Source: Termitomyces sp. T153 (Eukaryota > Basidiomycota > Agaricomycetes > Agaricales > Lyophyllaceae). Taken from it: 64,000 nt of DNA. Shown one piece after another: positions 30,656 through 42,082 of the stretch. The DNA is taken from assembly GCA_018296165.2 (NCBI GenBank), contig JACKQL020000023.1, positions 558,001 through 622,000 on the forward strand, in the 5' to 3' direction. The position numbers and the translations under genes were made by a program. How positions within the stretch are numbered: the stretch's first letter is position 1; the number at the start of each line of letters is the position of its first letter. The notes under the pieces are model-generated. The model had not been told where the DNA came from, did no database searches, and saw only the letters and a program-made list of their open reading frames with translations.

Positions 30656-31887
30656 CTAAAACCCGAAGTATATATGCTGCCATCCAGGATTGTCCATGTT
30701 ACCGAACGAATTATAATTCTGAGTCATCCCATACCCATCACCGTGAGTGTCCGAGCCTTGACCTGCAGCTGGCACTTCATAGGTGTCCAAAAATCCTGGG
30801 GTAAATCCATCAAGTCCTGGGAGGAAAGATTGGCCATCTTGCTGTTGAGTGAAGATGATTTAGTGGTGAATCAAAAATCTCAGCATCTTGAAAGAGAATA
30901 ACGTACGTGAAACAATTCTGATGGATGAATGGCGCTGTTTGCCCTAGATTGCAGCCCCGAAGAACTCGGCCAGGACTTCAAGTTGAATAGAGAAGCTTCG
31001 CCGTTAGAATACTCCAGAGTAGGATCTATAGCTTGCCAGTGAAATAGAGTCCCAGATTCAGCAGAGTCGGTGTCGACAGGAAAAAAGCTGGTCGTGTTCA
31101 ACACTTCCACGGGACTGACGACGTTGACGACATCTTCAGGAGGAGAAAGCCAATAAGATTTGCCAGAATCAAAGCCATTCAAATTCACTTCCAGAAAATT
31201 GGCAGTATCAACACCATTTTCGAAGGGGTAAGGCCAATAACCGCTGGGACCAAAGCTGTTTGCGTTCAACTCCACGGGACCGACAGCGCCAACACGATCT
31301 CCACAGTGGAAAGACAAATCACGGTCGCTACTGCTTTCCGGTAGATAACTGCTTGCCTGGTTGAGATTGGCTGATACTGCGTAGGAATCTGGAATAATCG
31401 TTGCCGTCTCGGGATTTGTCAGTGACTGTTCACACAGAGTATGGCCAATGAATCCAGAAGTAAGCATTGCGTAATATTCGCGCAGATGTTGTGTCTTCGG
31501 ATCGTCATCTTGCGCATGGGAGTCGAAGTCCTGATACTCCGATTGTTTGAAATCGAGGAGACCAGTGCTAGTTGAGGAAATCGAGGGATTCGGCACCTCA
31601 TAGGGTAAAAAACGTTCAGAAGTGGCCTTACGTCCGACGCCTTTCTTCTTTCTGTTGTATACGGGCCTATACCTATAATGGGGATACAGCCTTCTATGGA
31701 CATCCTTGACCAGATGATACAACTCATAGTAGAAAATTTGAAATTTTCGATCTGCGTGTCTCCATCTTTGACTGAGTATGTCTCTTTTAGCTCTGGTACC
31801 CCAGAACTTAAGGTGTGCACAGTAGAGGAAGAAGGCGTTGTGGGGTCGCTTGATATGCGTTTTCGAATTCAACATCCTGGTGTTCAT
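30656..31887 (-). CDS. HMG-box transcription factor (MATA_HMG-like)
   Basis: It is a DNA-binding protein with an N-terminal HMG box: HIKRPHNAFFLYCAHLKFW, then LSQRWRHADRKFQIFYYEL and YPHYRYRPVYNRKKKG, which covers the three helices and ends in a basic tail. The remainder is Ser/Asp/Asn-rich and acidic, as in activation domains, with WP and FENG-type repeats. An intron near 30,820-30,905 joins the final exon ending QHIYFGF, TAG at 30656-30658. I start it at ATG 31887 because a TATATAAA lies only a few bases before the other in-frame ATG (31965), which would then fall upstream of transcription. Target genes and any mating role cannot be inferred. A decayed tandem copy lies directly downstream. 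Confidence 0.78.
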
Positions 31888-31966
31888 AGTTTGTGATTTG
31901 TGCCGATCGCGACTAGGGTGTGAAGAGGAAAGATGAGGATGATAGAATAACGACAATCTGGGCATG

Positions 31967-31974
31967 TTTATATA
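31967..31974 (-). promoter_or_regulatory. TATA box of the HMG-box gene
   Basis: The minus strand reads TATATAAA about 80 bp before ATG 31887. This supports that start over the ATG at 31965. Confidence 0.5.
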
Positions 31975-33287
31975 TCTTGTAAAACACAGCCTTCAAAACT
32001 GACAAGTGCAAGCTACCGTGACAGTGTGGCTCAAGAAGTTGTGACTCCTCTCATAGGCAATACGAGGCAAGCCACTATCTCAAACCTCGCTGATTATAGA
32101 TACTAATACAGGAACAACACAACAGCCCCTCAAAATTTTCCAGTTGCTGACTTTGTCTCAATGGGCAACATTAGCAGTAGAGAATGTTCAAACGAGTGTC
32201 GTCTATTTCTAGTTTGTCCATAGGTGATTTTGCATAAATCACCATTTGTATTTATAATAGATCGGACGTCTCCATGCCCATTTAGTATTAGTTTTGATCA
32301 CTTGATGAGAAACCAGGAGAAACCACAGTGATAGAAGCGGATCACCTTCGAGGACAGCCGAGGATATCGCTTGCTCCAAGTCGGAGAGTTGCTCTGTGAA
32401 CACCGAGTACAAACATGGATGGTAAAAAAGGAGCAATTTCCTTAGCATGGGCACTTGAGTAGATGGTTACACAGCAAAGCACAGTAGCAGGATGCAGTGC
32501 AAGTACACCAAAAATTTCTTAGTCATCGATGAATGAGACAGGTTCAATGAAAGCCTTCTGACAGAAAGAAACCCTATACTCGGTGTAGACGTCCCAGGCC
32601 CAGTGAGTGTACATTCATTCTTTGAACATATACCTAGCTAAACGTCCATGGCATGTGTGATGGCATTCACTTACAAAGAAGCCCAACATCGAAGCGCGGG
32701 TGGAGATAAACAATGCCAACGGTTGCTTTATATGTGTCTCACCATGGGAAGAAGAATCTTCCTTACGAGAGAAGTGGATCTTTGGAGCTGTAGAGAACGC
32801 CGAAGTTCAAATCAGTTGAACAAAGATGTCTAGGTAGACGGCATTTCCCGACCTTGACAGCCCTCGTGGTCAACTGTCTGTATCATACTTGCGACGAGAA
32901 TGCTGGTAGCCTGTCAATCTCTTCCTTCTTTTCTACGACAATACCATGGCGTGAGCACACGCAACAGCCACGCAATGCTGCTTGTGTTTTCGGGGAGACG
33001 GCCGGACCGGCTCCTGATGAAGCCGGTCATATGCCGCATTGTATAGACGATCAAATGATCGAATGTGGGGACACCAAAAGAAAACTATGTCTACTCGGGT
33101 GCTCTAGCGTCAAATAGCCAGTACATGGGAATACCCTGGGTCTGGATGGGACGAGAGCATTGAAAAACAAAGAAACGGCCGGGGCCGCCCAAGGGTTAGG
33201 ATTTGAGCGGTTGTGTTACTCGCCGTGCGCGTTGCCAACCAATCGCCGCAGTCCGATTATCCAAATCTCGATCATGTCCCGCCCGCA
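31975..33287. other. Intergenic, no gene recognised
   Basis: About 1.3 kb between the HMG-box gene and catalase, transcribed apart. A minus-strand frame at 32239-32454 starts with residues loosely like the sequence before the HMG-box gene start (FYHP), which may mark another old promoter copy, but the match is too short to claim. Several short plus frames look like chance. Confidence 0.4.
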
Positions 33288-33296
33288 TATATAAAA
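33288..33296 (+). promoter_or_regulatory. TATA box of the catalase gene
   Basis: TATATAAAA lies 58 bp before the catalase ATG in GC-rich surroundings, a strong canonical core promoter. Confidence 0.75.
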
Positions 33297-33345
33297 GGCG
33301 CGGGCGTTTACGGCTAGTCTTAGCCTTTTCATTCGACCTCCAGTC

Positions 33346-35370
33346 ATGCCGTCTGCTCAAGTTTTCAAGAACAAGGACGGTGCCGTTTACACCACCTCCA
33401 ACGGTGCCCCCGTCGCCGAGCCCTACGCTGCTCAGCGCGCTGGTCCCCTTGGCCCCCTGCTCCTCCAAGGTTCGAGTCGGAACGACGTCTATGTAATATC
33501 GATACTAACCTTCATTTCACAGACTTCCATCACATCGATCTCCTTGCTCACTTCGATCGCGAGCGTATTCCCGAGCGCGTCGTAAGTACCCGTTAACGCT
33601 TGCCGATCGCGGCGCATTGCTGATCATTATCCTTATATAGGTCCACGCTAAAGGCGCCGGCGCTCATGGATACTTCGAAGTCACCCATGATCTGAGCGAC
33701 ATCACCTCCCAGTCTCTTTTCCGTCAGGTTGGGAAGAAGGTTCGTGCGACCGTTCGCTTCTCGACTGTCGGAGGCGAGTCTGGATCTGCCGACACCGCCC
33801 GCGACCCTCGTGGCTTTGCTATCAAGCTCAGGACCGACGAGGGCAACTGGGATTGGGTATTCAACAACACTCCCGTATTCTTCATTAGGGACCCCGCCAA
33901 GTTCCCCCACTTCATCCATACTCAAAAGAGGGATCCCCAGACCCACTTGAAGGACGCGGACATGTTCTGGGTATGTTGATGCTTCTGCGTTTTCTGGCTT
34001 ATGTGTGACCTTTTCGCAGGACTACCTTTCCCAAAACCCTGAGTCGATCCATCAGGTCATGATTCTCTTCTCTGACCGTGGTACTCCCGATGGCTACCAC
34101 CAGGAGCACGGCTACTCTGGCCATACCTTCAAGTGGCTCAAGGATGACGGATCCTTCGTCTACGTCCAGGTCCATGTTCGCGCGGATGGGGGCTTCAAGG
34201 TAGCATTGACCCAATTTCTACTATTGTCAATTCTCACTATTCCTCGCAGACCCTCGACAACGCGACCGCGACTAAATTGTCGGGTGAGAACCCAGATTAC
34301 GCCACTCAGACTCTCTTTGAGGCCATAGAGTCTGGCAAATTCCCGTCATGGACAGTCTACATCGTGAGTTATGACGTCTTTGGTCCGTTTGAGTACTTAT
34401 GACTAATGGGAATATCGATAGCAAACCATGACCCCGGAACAAGCGGAGAACTTCCGCTACAACGTCCTTGATCTCACCAAGGTCTGGCCGCACAAGGAGT
34501 TCCCTCTCCGCCCCATTGGCAAGTTAGTTCTCAACGAGAACCCGCAGAACTACTTTGCCGAGATTGAGCAGGTTCGTACTAATACGCCCCGTATTGTTGC
34601 TACTAATTGACCCGTTCCCGATCAGGTTGCCTTCTCGCCCTCTCACCTCGTCCCCTACATTGAGCCATCCGCCGACCCTGTCCTCCAGTCTCGTCTCTTC
34701 TCTTACCCCGACACCCACCGCCACCGCCTTGGCCCCAACTACCAGCAACTTCCTGTTAACGCTCCCATCGTCCCTGTCTCTAACTTCCAGCGCGATGGCC
34801 CGGCTACCTTTATCTCGCAGGGCAGCCGTCCCAACTACCAGAGTTCCATTCAACCGCTCTCGTACCGTGCCAACAAGGGCACGATCGACTCGTCTGTTCG
34901 TGACTTGGAGCGTGAGGCTAGGCACGAGAACTTTGTTGGCAGTGCCTTCAGGGATCTCAGTGAGATCACCGAGCGTTTGTGTCTTTTTACTTACCTTTTT
35001 GTGACGTCGTTTTAACCGGTTATTTTCGACCTAGTCGACTTCGAACAGCCCCGTGCTTTGTGGAGCAAGGTTTGGAACGACCAGCAACGTGAGGCTTATG
35101 TCCAGAACATTGCCGGTCACTTCGGTACCGTCAAGAGCGCCGAGGTCAAGGCCAGGCAGCGTGCGTAGCTTTCTTTCTTTCCTCTTCATTATATTCATGC
35201 TTCTCTTAGTCTCTGTCTGGGCCGCTGTTGACCAAGGTCTCTCCGACCGCATTGCCAGGGCCATTGGTCACCCGCCCGTCAAACCTCTCCAGGTTAAACC
35301 CGCTGCTGAAGCTGTCAAATTCCGTGCTAGACTCGGGTTTGCATCCATCCCTAGTACTGCGAAGTTCTAG
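33346..35370 (+). CDS. Haem catalase (small-subunit, peroxisomal type)
   Basis: It breaks hydrogen peroxide into water and oxygen. The catalytic His lies in [15 protein letters not shown], the distal Asn in [13 protein letters not shown] and the proximal haem Tyr in [19 protein letters not shown]-site-like residues and the wrapping domain follow. The total of about 510 residues fits small-subunit catalases. Seven or so introns of about 50 nt interrupt it, the first starting at 33470. The C-terminus ends TAKF; Ala-Lys-Phe fits the loose peroxisomal PTS1 pattern, as in yeast peroxisomal catalase, which ends Ser-Lys-Phe. No key residue is missing. Confidence 0.95.
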
Positions 35371-36015
35371 TGTTCGGATCTGACGCATTTTTTTGGTTCG
35401 TCATCGTAGGTTTGCATCCAAGACTCAGCTCAACTAAAGCCCGGAGAATTTCTTTCTGATTTTTCTCTTTGTTGTGAATGAGATCTCCAAATGCTTTCGA
35501 TGCTTTGCTCTTGTAACAATACCTACGTGGAAAATTGTCTAGATGTGGTAGGATAGCCGCATTCTGTGATGTATCATAACAATATTATTCTCATGTTGGA
35601 GAAAATTCGACAGAACCTCAGGCAGCCTCGGGTCTCAGTATGTGTCAGCAGGACAGCAAAAGTGATCGGCGATCAACTACCCATTTTTCGTACGATCATG
35701 ATCTTGCAGCCTAGTAGCTTTGAAACTTTGGACTTGCTTTCGGACGTCTTCATAACACTCGAGATGGTAAGACCCGGTAAGGCAACACTCTCAGCGGTCA
35801 AATCCCTCTCACCAATTACAATTATTCGGGATCCTTCTAGGAGAGTGGAAGAAATATCAAAAGGCGAAACAGTATGAAGACAAGCCGAAAAATTCACGAT
35901 CCTCATTGTTTTTACATATGATCTCCGGTGCCATGTCTCATTTATTGATGTCAGTTCCCCGCTATTCTCTTTTCACCTATCCAAGTCTCCTCGCACCAAT
36001 TATCCTTGTGTTCTC
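35371..36015. other. Intergenic, no gene recognised
   Basis: 3' flank of catalase and promoter of the lactonase-like gene, transcribed in the same direction. Only short frames with no motifs. Confidence 0.45.
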
Positions 36016-37377
36016 ATGGTTAAATTTACTATCCTTGCTGGCGGGTTCGCCAAATTCATCGCCACATATCTCTTCGATTCAGAAGCCGGCAGTTTGACCC
36101 TCGTCAAACAAAATCCTACGGGTGAAAACCCCTCATGGATTGCCTCCCATCCACAAAACAGTAGTATTCTTTAGTGAGCGGGTTCCTGTTCTGATCTCGA
36201 CAACTCATCTGGTTATAAATGAAGTGCCGTGAACGAAATTTCACAAGTTGGAAGTCTTCAGTCATTTGTGGTTTCTTCCGATGGAGGACTCCGTCTTGTT
36301 GATACTGTGACCTCAGGGGGAAATGGACCCACCTTTACGAACCCTCTATCTACTGGAGAGGTAACTGCTATGAATGTGCGTTTCCCTTTCCGCCCTTGAA
36401 TTCGGATTTTTGACGGAAACTGGTAGTTTGGCTCACCGAATTGCGCTCTCGTGGCCACCGATTCTAATGATCCTCTGCGCTTCTCAAGAACTTCTCCTTT
36501 AGTCCAATTCCCAGCCGGAAATGGGCCTTCAAATCCACACATGTCTCTTGAGCACAAAGATGAAGTCTTTGTGCCGGACTTGGTAAATGCTTCATTTTTA
36601 GATGTTTGATACCAACGCTTGACTGGTACACAGGGAGGGGATAAGATCTGGAGACTTGTTCGTGATGGCGCACCCGGTAACTTCAAAGTCCAGGGACAAA
36701 TCAATGTAGATGCTGGCTCTGGCCCGCGCCACATTGCTATTCACGGTACGTCGACAATCGTGTTGTCATTCTGCCTCTGACAGTACCTATCGCCAGATAA
36801 CGTTCTCTTCATTGTCAGTGAGACCGTATCCACTTTGACCGCAATGGAGATTCCTCCAGCTCCCAATGGAACTGCTTTACCTCCCATTGCCAACGTTTCT
36901 ACTATCCCACCCAATTTCCTCGATGCCAAATTTGCGGCTGCAGAAATTCTCATTTCGACGCCCACCGCACGGTTTCCCGACCCTCTGATCTACGTGAGCA
37001 ACCGTAACCTCGGTCCAGAGTTCGATCCGCGAGGTGATACCATCGCCATCTTCGAAATCAAGAGAGCGTCCGTGAAAGCGATGGACCGTGCCTCAGCAAA
37101 GAAGAACAGAATGCTGAGACACCCACACAGGGGTCTCAGAACTTCAGTTACATCTGCTTCCCGGTTGTCCCTAGTTGCTCAGGTGCCCACGGGCCTCAAG
37201 CAAATTCGGGGCATGAACCTTGGGCCAACCATCAGCGGAGGTGACAAATTCCTCATTGCGGGCGCAAACGTCGACGGTGGAGTAGTAATGTTTCGTAGGG
37301 TCAACGGAGGACGGAATTTGATTGAAGTTGCAAGGAATGAGCGGATCACGAGCAGAACAAGTTTCGTGTTTGTTTGA
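36016..37377 (+). CDS. Lactonase-family seven-bladed beta-propeller (6-phosphogluconolactonase-like)
   Basis: It belongs to the family containing bacterial Pgl-type phosphogluconolactonase and fungal carboxy-muconate cyclising enzymes; the real substrate is unknown. The start is MVKFTILAGGFAKFIATYLF. Family features are GENPSWIASHPQ, ILYAVNEIS across an intron at about 36,173-36,230, GNGPSNPHMSLEH, VFVPDLGGDKIWR, SGPRHIAIHDN and LIYVSNRN. Four or five short introns preserve frame. A Lys/Arg-rich stretch near 37,060-37,140 (AKKNRMLRHPHRG) is an insertion I cannot account for. No signal peptide is obvious, so it is probably cytosolic. Confidence 0.82.
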
Positions 37378-37678
37378 TATCATCCGAGTCGCATCGTAGT
37401 CGTACCCCCGTTCAGTTGTATTTTATATATTTTACTTTGGTATTTAGTGGAATAGATGTAAAAGGCCTCGGCGATATCCGCCTTCATAATGGGTCCAAGC
37501 CATGCAATCGATCACCATGTATGTACTTCAGTGTGCCCTCATCATGTCGATCATGGATGGGCGATTCAGACTTTCTACTCTTCCTGTTTCGCAGTCATTA
37601 TTCTTGAGCATTGACTGATCTCAACCGTCTTGTCGCCCCTTGACATACTATTAGACTTCATTTCTGGACCGCGATCAT
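37378..37678. other. Intergenic, no gene recognised
   Basis: 3' flank of the lactonase-like gene. Nothing identified. Confidence 0.4.
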
Positions 37679-38053
37679 ATGTCTACTGAACGTCTTCGAG
37701 AATTCTGCTCACACGGAAGATTGGAGCCTGCAGATTTTCACAAGTGGATCGTCAGATTACAGGCATCAGACCTGCTCTCACTTATACTCTGCCAACCTGG
37801 TGGTCTTTTCTAGCTCTGAACCTTGTTAGAACATCTTCTGTATGCCTGTATGTACATCTATCTGCCACAGAATGCACCATCAAGCTATGTTTTACTGCTG
37901 CCTATCTTAAATCCAACGTCAAATCCACCCCCAAATCCACCCCAAATCCGCTACTACCCTATCGATGGGAAATTTTGGATAACAGAGATCCTGTATCCAA
38001 CTACTATGGAGGCTCCTGTTCTACGCAGTGTCCCAAGTAGGAAGTTTCCATGA
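37679..38053 (+). CDS. Possible small protein of about 114 residues, unknown
   Basis: ATG 37679 opens a 40-residue exon (REFCSHGRLEPADFHKWIVR) and a very short 30-nt GT-AG gap at 37800-37829 leads in phase into a second 74-codon exon ending at TGA 38051-38053. The second exon contains HLLYACMYIYLPQ, a Pro/Asn-rich stretch and RYYPIDGKFWITEI. Composition looks coding rather than random. No family was recognised. The intron is shorter than usual in fungi, so this could instead be a relic or chance. Confidence 0.3.
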
Positions 38054-38771
38054 TAACACTGGACAGTATGTGTCCATCGAAGAAAAAACATTATCTCTCT
38101 TTTTCTTTTTTTGATCGAGCTCGACGTCAGCCTTGGAATCTGCATTCATTTCTACCTTTTCGGCGAGTCAAATTACGAGAGTTTAACACATTACTAGGGT
38201 GAGCGTTGGATAGTTAACGCACTGGATATACTCATCGGTACCATCTGTTTGGAGGGCGACGCTGTATCTTTTTACATACGGTTCTGTCGGTCCAAGTGAC
38301 GGAGTACAGTTCAGTTGGACGACCAGCTACCAGAGACTTTCAAGGCCACGAAACTAACCTATATTTCCCAGACCTTGCTCTTCTATGGTAGCAATCTAGG
38401 GTAACCATACCCTTCACGTTGTGAAATATTGCATAGCATTTGGGGATTCAAATTCAATAGAAACGGCCACTTTGACACCTGGTATCAATGGCTCAGCGCA
38501 GGACGATGATCGAGATATGATGTTAAGCTCAACTGAAATATATTCTATATGACTGCAACTCGACAGCTTGTCGACAAGGTTAATCACATCTAGGAGTCCA
38601 TCGTCATTTGCAGGCATACATTCTCCATCTCCCTTCCGCGGTCACCAACAGTCACCAACAGAAACACCTATTATCTGGTCACATCGTTTACCCGGCGTCT
38701 CTACGATCAAGCGTACTTATGACAGCATCGACCTTGATGAATGAAGACGAGTCAATTGCTCAATACGAAGG
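38054..38771. other. Intergenic, no gene recognised
   Basis: Faces the 3' end of the first single-pass membrane protein. Nothing identified. Confidence 0.4.
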
Positions 38772-39900
38772 TCAGGTACGCCCACCACGCTGTATGGCAG
38801 ATTCGTCCGTTTGTTCGAGTGAGGTCTGAATGTTTGATCCACTGGCGTCGCTCACACTTTCAACAAGAGGGGACTCGATGTCTATATTTTTCAAAGCAGA
38901 AAAGTGAGAAGAGATTGTCCAAGAAATGCAGCTGATGCTCACCACGCTGACTTGCGAGCTATGTAAGGCGTGGGTTGTTGAGAAGTAGATTGACCTGTTT
39001 GGGATCAGGGCGGCTTGTCCTTGATGGCGACGTCGTTTAGTTACGACGATTATCGTGATGGCAATGATGACCACAAAGACCGCTCCCCCTACGGCGCTGC
39101 CAATGGGACCCAACAGCCTGAATTCCGTCGACTGGATGGTAGGAGAGATAGGCAACCGCGATGAAGACGGCAAGTCTGAGGACCTGCTTAAGGTGAGCGA
39201 TTCGGTGTTGATAGTAACAGACGTTGTCTTTCTGTGGCTCGATTGGGAAAGTTGTCCCGAGGTGCTCTTGCTTGAGGTGGGGGGCTTGGTGTTGGTAGTA
39301 GTATGTAAGATGTTTATGAGGAGAGCAAGGACTGTGTTAACTTCCGTATTAACAAAAGGAAGGATCGCGTGCAGGTTAGAAAGATATTCAGTTCGTTCTC
39401 CCTGAGACAGGACCTCGTGGACCGACATTGATCTAATTTCACCCATGCAGCACTTAAGATCTTTGAAGTTGCAAGAGCATTCAATGGTGGAACAGTACAA
39501 GACCCACAAGGAACTATGAGCAAAATAGCCGTGATGGTCGTCGATTGATATGACCAGCATTCACAAAACCGATACAATAAGAAATGTTATTTTGGTGGTA
39601 TTTATCATGATGGCACAGCCAAGGTAGTGGAACTGATCAGTTGTCGTCACGATATTCCCGGACCAGACAGGGCTTTTCCACACAAAAGGGGGAAGAACAG
39701 GCAGACATGGATAGATATTGGTCGTGCGGCGAACAGAGACGAGCATAGAATGGGGTATCATGATGTCCATCCATGCTAGATCATGCCCCACAAAGCAAAG
39801 CCTCTTGCCGTGTCTCTTGCAGGCACACCGGGAGGACGACGAGTTGAAGGTGAAGAAGTGGTGCGCAGCAGGTCTGCGACACGGAATGCATTGGTGTGAG
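38772..39900 (-). CDS. Single-pass membrane protein with Ser/Thr-rich ectodomain, paralogue A
   Basis: The minus strand encodes a Ser/Thr-rich stalk (PTSSKSTSGQLSQSSHRKTT), then a helix GSAVGGAVFVVIIAITIIVV, a stop-transfer KRRRHQG and the motif QAALIPN. A GT-AG intron leads to a short tail ending QRGGRT at 38772. Homologous upstream sequence around 39,800-39,890 (VADLLRTTSS) suggests further 5' exons; the exact start is unresolved. The layout of ectodomain, one helix and a basic cytosolic tail resembles fungal wall-stress-sensor-like proteins, but no specific role can be assigned. It is a paralogue of the gene at 40487-41800. Confidence 0.55.
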
Positions 39901-40191
39901 ATTTACTAATTCAAGCTCGGATGCATTTGCATTTGTTGTTACGTGACTGTGATTCGGACAGTAGTTCGTTGAAGGGAATGTGGGCTCGACCTTTATGGTA
40001 TTGATGCTTGCGGCACGTCAAAGTAAGCGTCTTATTCTACGAGCGGGCAAAGAGCGTACACGAAGTCGGGTTGAGGATCTCGAGGAAGGGTGAGTTGAGG
40101 TGTGGAGAAAGCATGGATGGTCATGCTAGGGGACAACGGAAGGTGAAGAAAAGACACGTACTATTTATTATCCGTCTCTGCGTCTGCAACA

Positions 40192-40236
40192 CCATTGATC
40201 ATCTTGTCAGTGACTCGCTAACAAGATGATCAATGG
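40192..40236. repeat. Perfect 16-bp inverted repeat with 13-bp spacer
   Basis: CCATTGATCATCTTGT at 40192-40207 is the exact reverse complement of 40221-40236. It lies between the two paralogous membrane-protein genes, in the 3' flank of paralogue B. It could form a hairpin in RNA or DNA. It may be the scar of a small element or simply a terminator-like fold. Confidence 0.85.
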
Positions 40237-40486
40237 ATATGCTATACATACACGTGTACGGTACATATCTATTTACTAGTACACAAATCTGCGCTCTTTG
40301 TTGTCTTTTATGGCATGCAGTTATCATATATACACCTATATCGAGCGTCCCCATCCTCCCTGGAGCCCCCATATTCAAGCAAAATTTGGACACGAATGAG
40401 ATTTCACAATCAACTTTCAATAGTTTTACCTTTCAATAGTTCTACTTGAAAGCAGGAGCAGAAAAAGTATCTATACCCTATTCCGA

Positions 40487-41800
40487 TCAACTGGCGTAGC
40501 CTGGGGGAACAATTGCACCATCGAACTCACGCTGATGCGCTTCTATAGCTGCAATACGTTGTGATATCATATTTATTCGACGCTGCACAGCAGTTTCAGC
40601 CGTCCTCGATGAATGTGTGAACGTAATCTGGCTCTGGTTACCACTGGAGCTTTCAGTACGGAGCCGCTTCGCTGAGGGGAGATCTTTCTCACAGTTAGCA
40701 AGTGAAAGACATAGTCCGGGAAGCACAGATAAGCTCACCACGCTGAGATGTGAGTTCTGCAACGAGAAAGTTGTCGAGTAAAGTATTAGTTGTAGGTATA
40801 AGTGCGACTTTTCCTCGACGGCGACATTGTTGAATCATAATGACTATCATGACGCCAATCAAGGTCGTAACAACTGCTCCCACTGTGGCACCACCAATGA
40901 TGGGACCTGGAGCCTTCGACTTGAGGTTGGCCCGGGACAATGTAATTGACTGGGTTGAATGAAGGCTCTCTGTTGCAAAAGATGTAGTAGGGTTTGGAGA
41001 GATGGATGATGGGGATGAAGAGAATACTGTCTCCATGCTACTTGTCTTAGAGCTACTAGTAGCGGGCTTGCCGCTGGCAGTATTAGTAGGAGAGCCAGTG
41101 AGCTTGTTACTGGTATTACGACTGGTAGCGAGCTCGCTGCTGGTGGCACGAGTGGCAGTGAGCTTGCTGCTGGTAGTACGAGTGGCGGTGAGCTCGTGGT
41201 TGGTATTATGAGTGGCTTCCGGCTTCCTGCTGAAGAAGTGCGGTTGGGCCCTCTATCAGTGAGTATTGGTAGGAAGAGGGAGGAACAATAACCTCGAAAT
41301 CAACGCGAAGATGTCCCCAGGAGAGTTAACGAAGGAGTTTGTTGCGGCGCTGTGAGCGTAGAAATATCAGCTTCTTTTCGTAAGAATCGATTCCGTTCGA
41401 TAGACTAACAGTGTTTTGTTCATGCAGAAATCAGGGACTTCGTAATTTCAAGAGCATCCAAGAGGGGTGAGAGACACGATGTACAAGGACACTTGTATAG
41501 ACGAAGTAATGATGGTCACAATGGTCCCAACGATCAAGATGGCTGCAGAGCTACTGATCCCTGTTGACTCAGAGCGTATAAAAGTTGCCCGTGGACTCGG
41601 ATACTGAATGACGCCACAAAGTAAAACCTCTTGCTGCCTAGTGCTGCTTCTGTCACCAACACGCGGGGATGGCGAATTAAAGGAGAGGGCAAATGGTGCA
41701 CAACAGCCATGGATGTAGATGGATCTGCGACACATACGGAGTTGGGTCGGGAAGGAGGGGAGAAAGCGTGGTGGACCAACGTCTCTTATTGAACTCCAGC
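40487..41800 (-). CDS. Single-pass membrane protein with Ser/Thr-rich ectodomain, paralogue B
   Basis: The final exons read from a Thr/Ser/Ala-rich stalk with short repeats (ELTATRTTSSKLTATR) into METVFSSSPSSIS, the helix GGATVGAVVTTLIGVMIVIM, the stop-transfer QQCRRRGK and VALIPTTNTLL. After an intron following LTSQ comes the cytosolic tail KDLPSAKRLRTESSSG, ending VPPGYAS at TGA 40487-40489. Upstream exons probably include VCVADPSTSMAVV around 41,720, which aligns with paralogue A. The start is not resolved. Same domain plan as paralogue A and same strand, so a local tandem duplication. Confidence 0.6.
41040..41225 (-). repeat. Short degenerate coding repeats in the stalk of paralogue B
   Basis: Roughly 27-30-bp units encode variants of Ser-Ser-x-Leu-Thr-Ala-Thr-Arg. 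Units differ by a few bases, so this is a diverged minisatellite that sets stalk length. Confidence 0.6.
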
Positions 41801-42082
41801 CCAAATCAGTTAAAGGTTTCTATCTACTGCTTGCCGCGCTGACTTCGACCTTCCGCGTACATATCCGAGACATTCCTTCATCAAGAACACATCATATCAT
41901 TAGATATCAAAGCATGACCTGCGAAAGGACCATCAGGATAGGGTAGAGAGAGTTGTAAAGTTCAGTTCTCACAGCACTCAGAGGGTAGAGATGACCATAG
42001 CAGACATGATACATGACATGTATGTAGTACAAACCCTCGGTTGTGCATGCGTAAACCTCGCCGGGTATTCACCATCACCCTC

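Noticed and set aside
32239..32454. Minus-strand frame starting MPMLRKLLLFYHP as a third HMG-gene remnant
   Set aside because: Similarity to the sequence before the HMG-box gene is a few residues only, and no HMG box follows.
36258..36734. A 158-codon minus-strand frame inside the lactonase-like gene
   Set aside because: It lies opposite well-supported exons with family motifs and shows none of its own.
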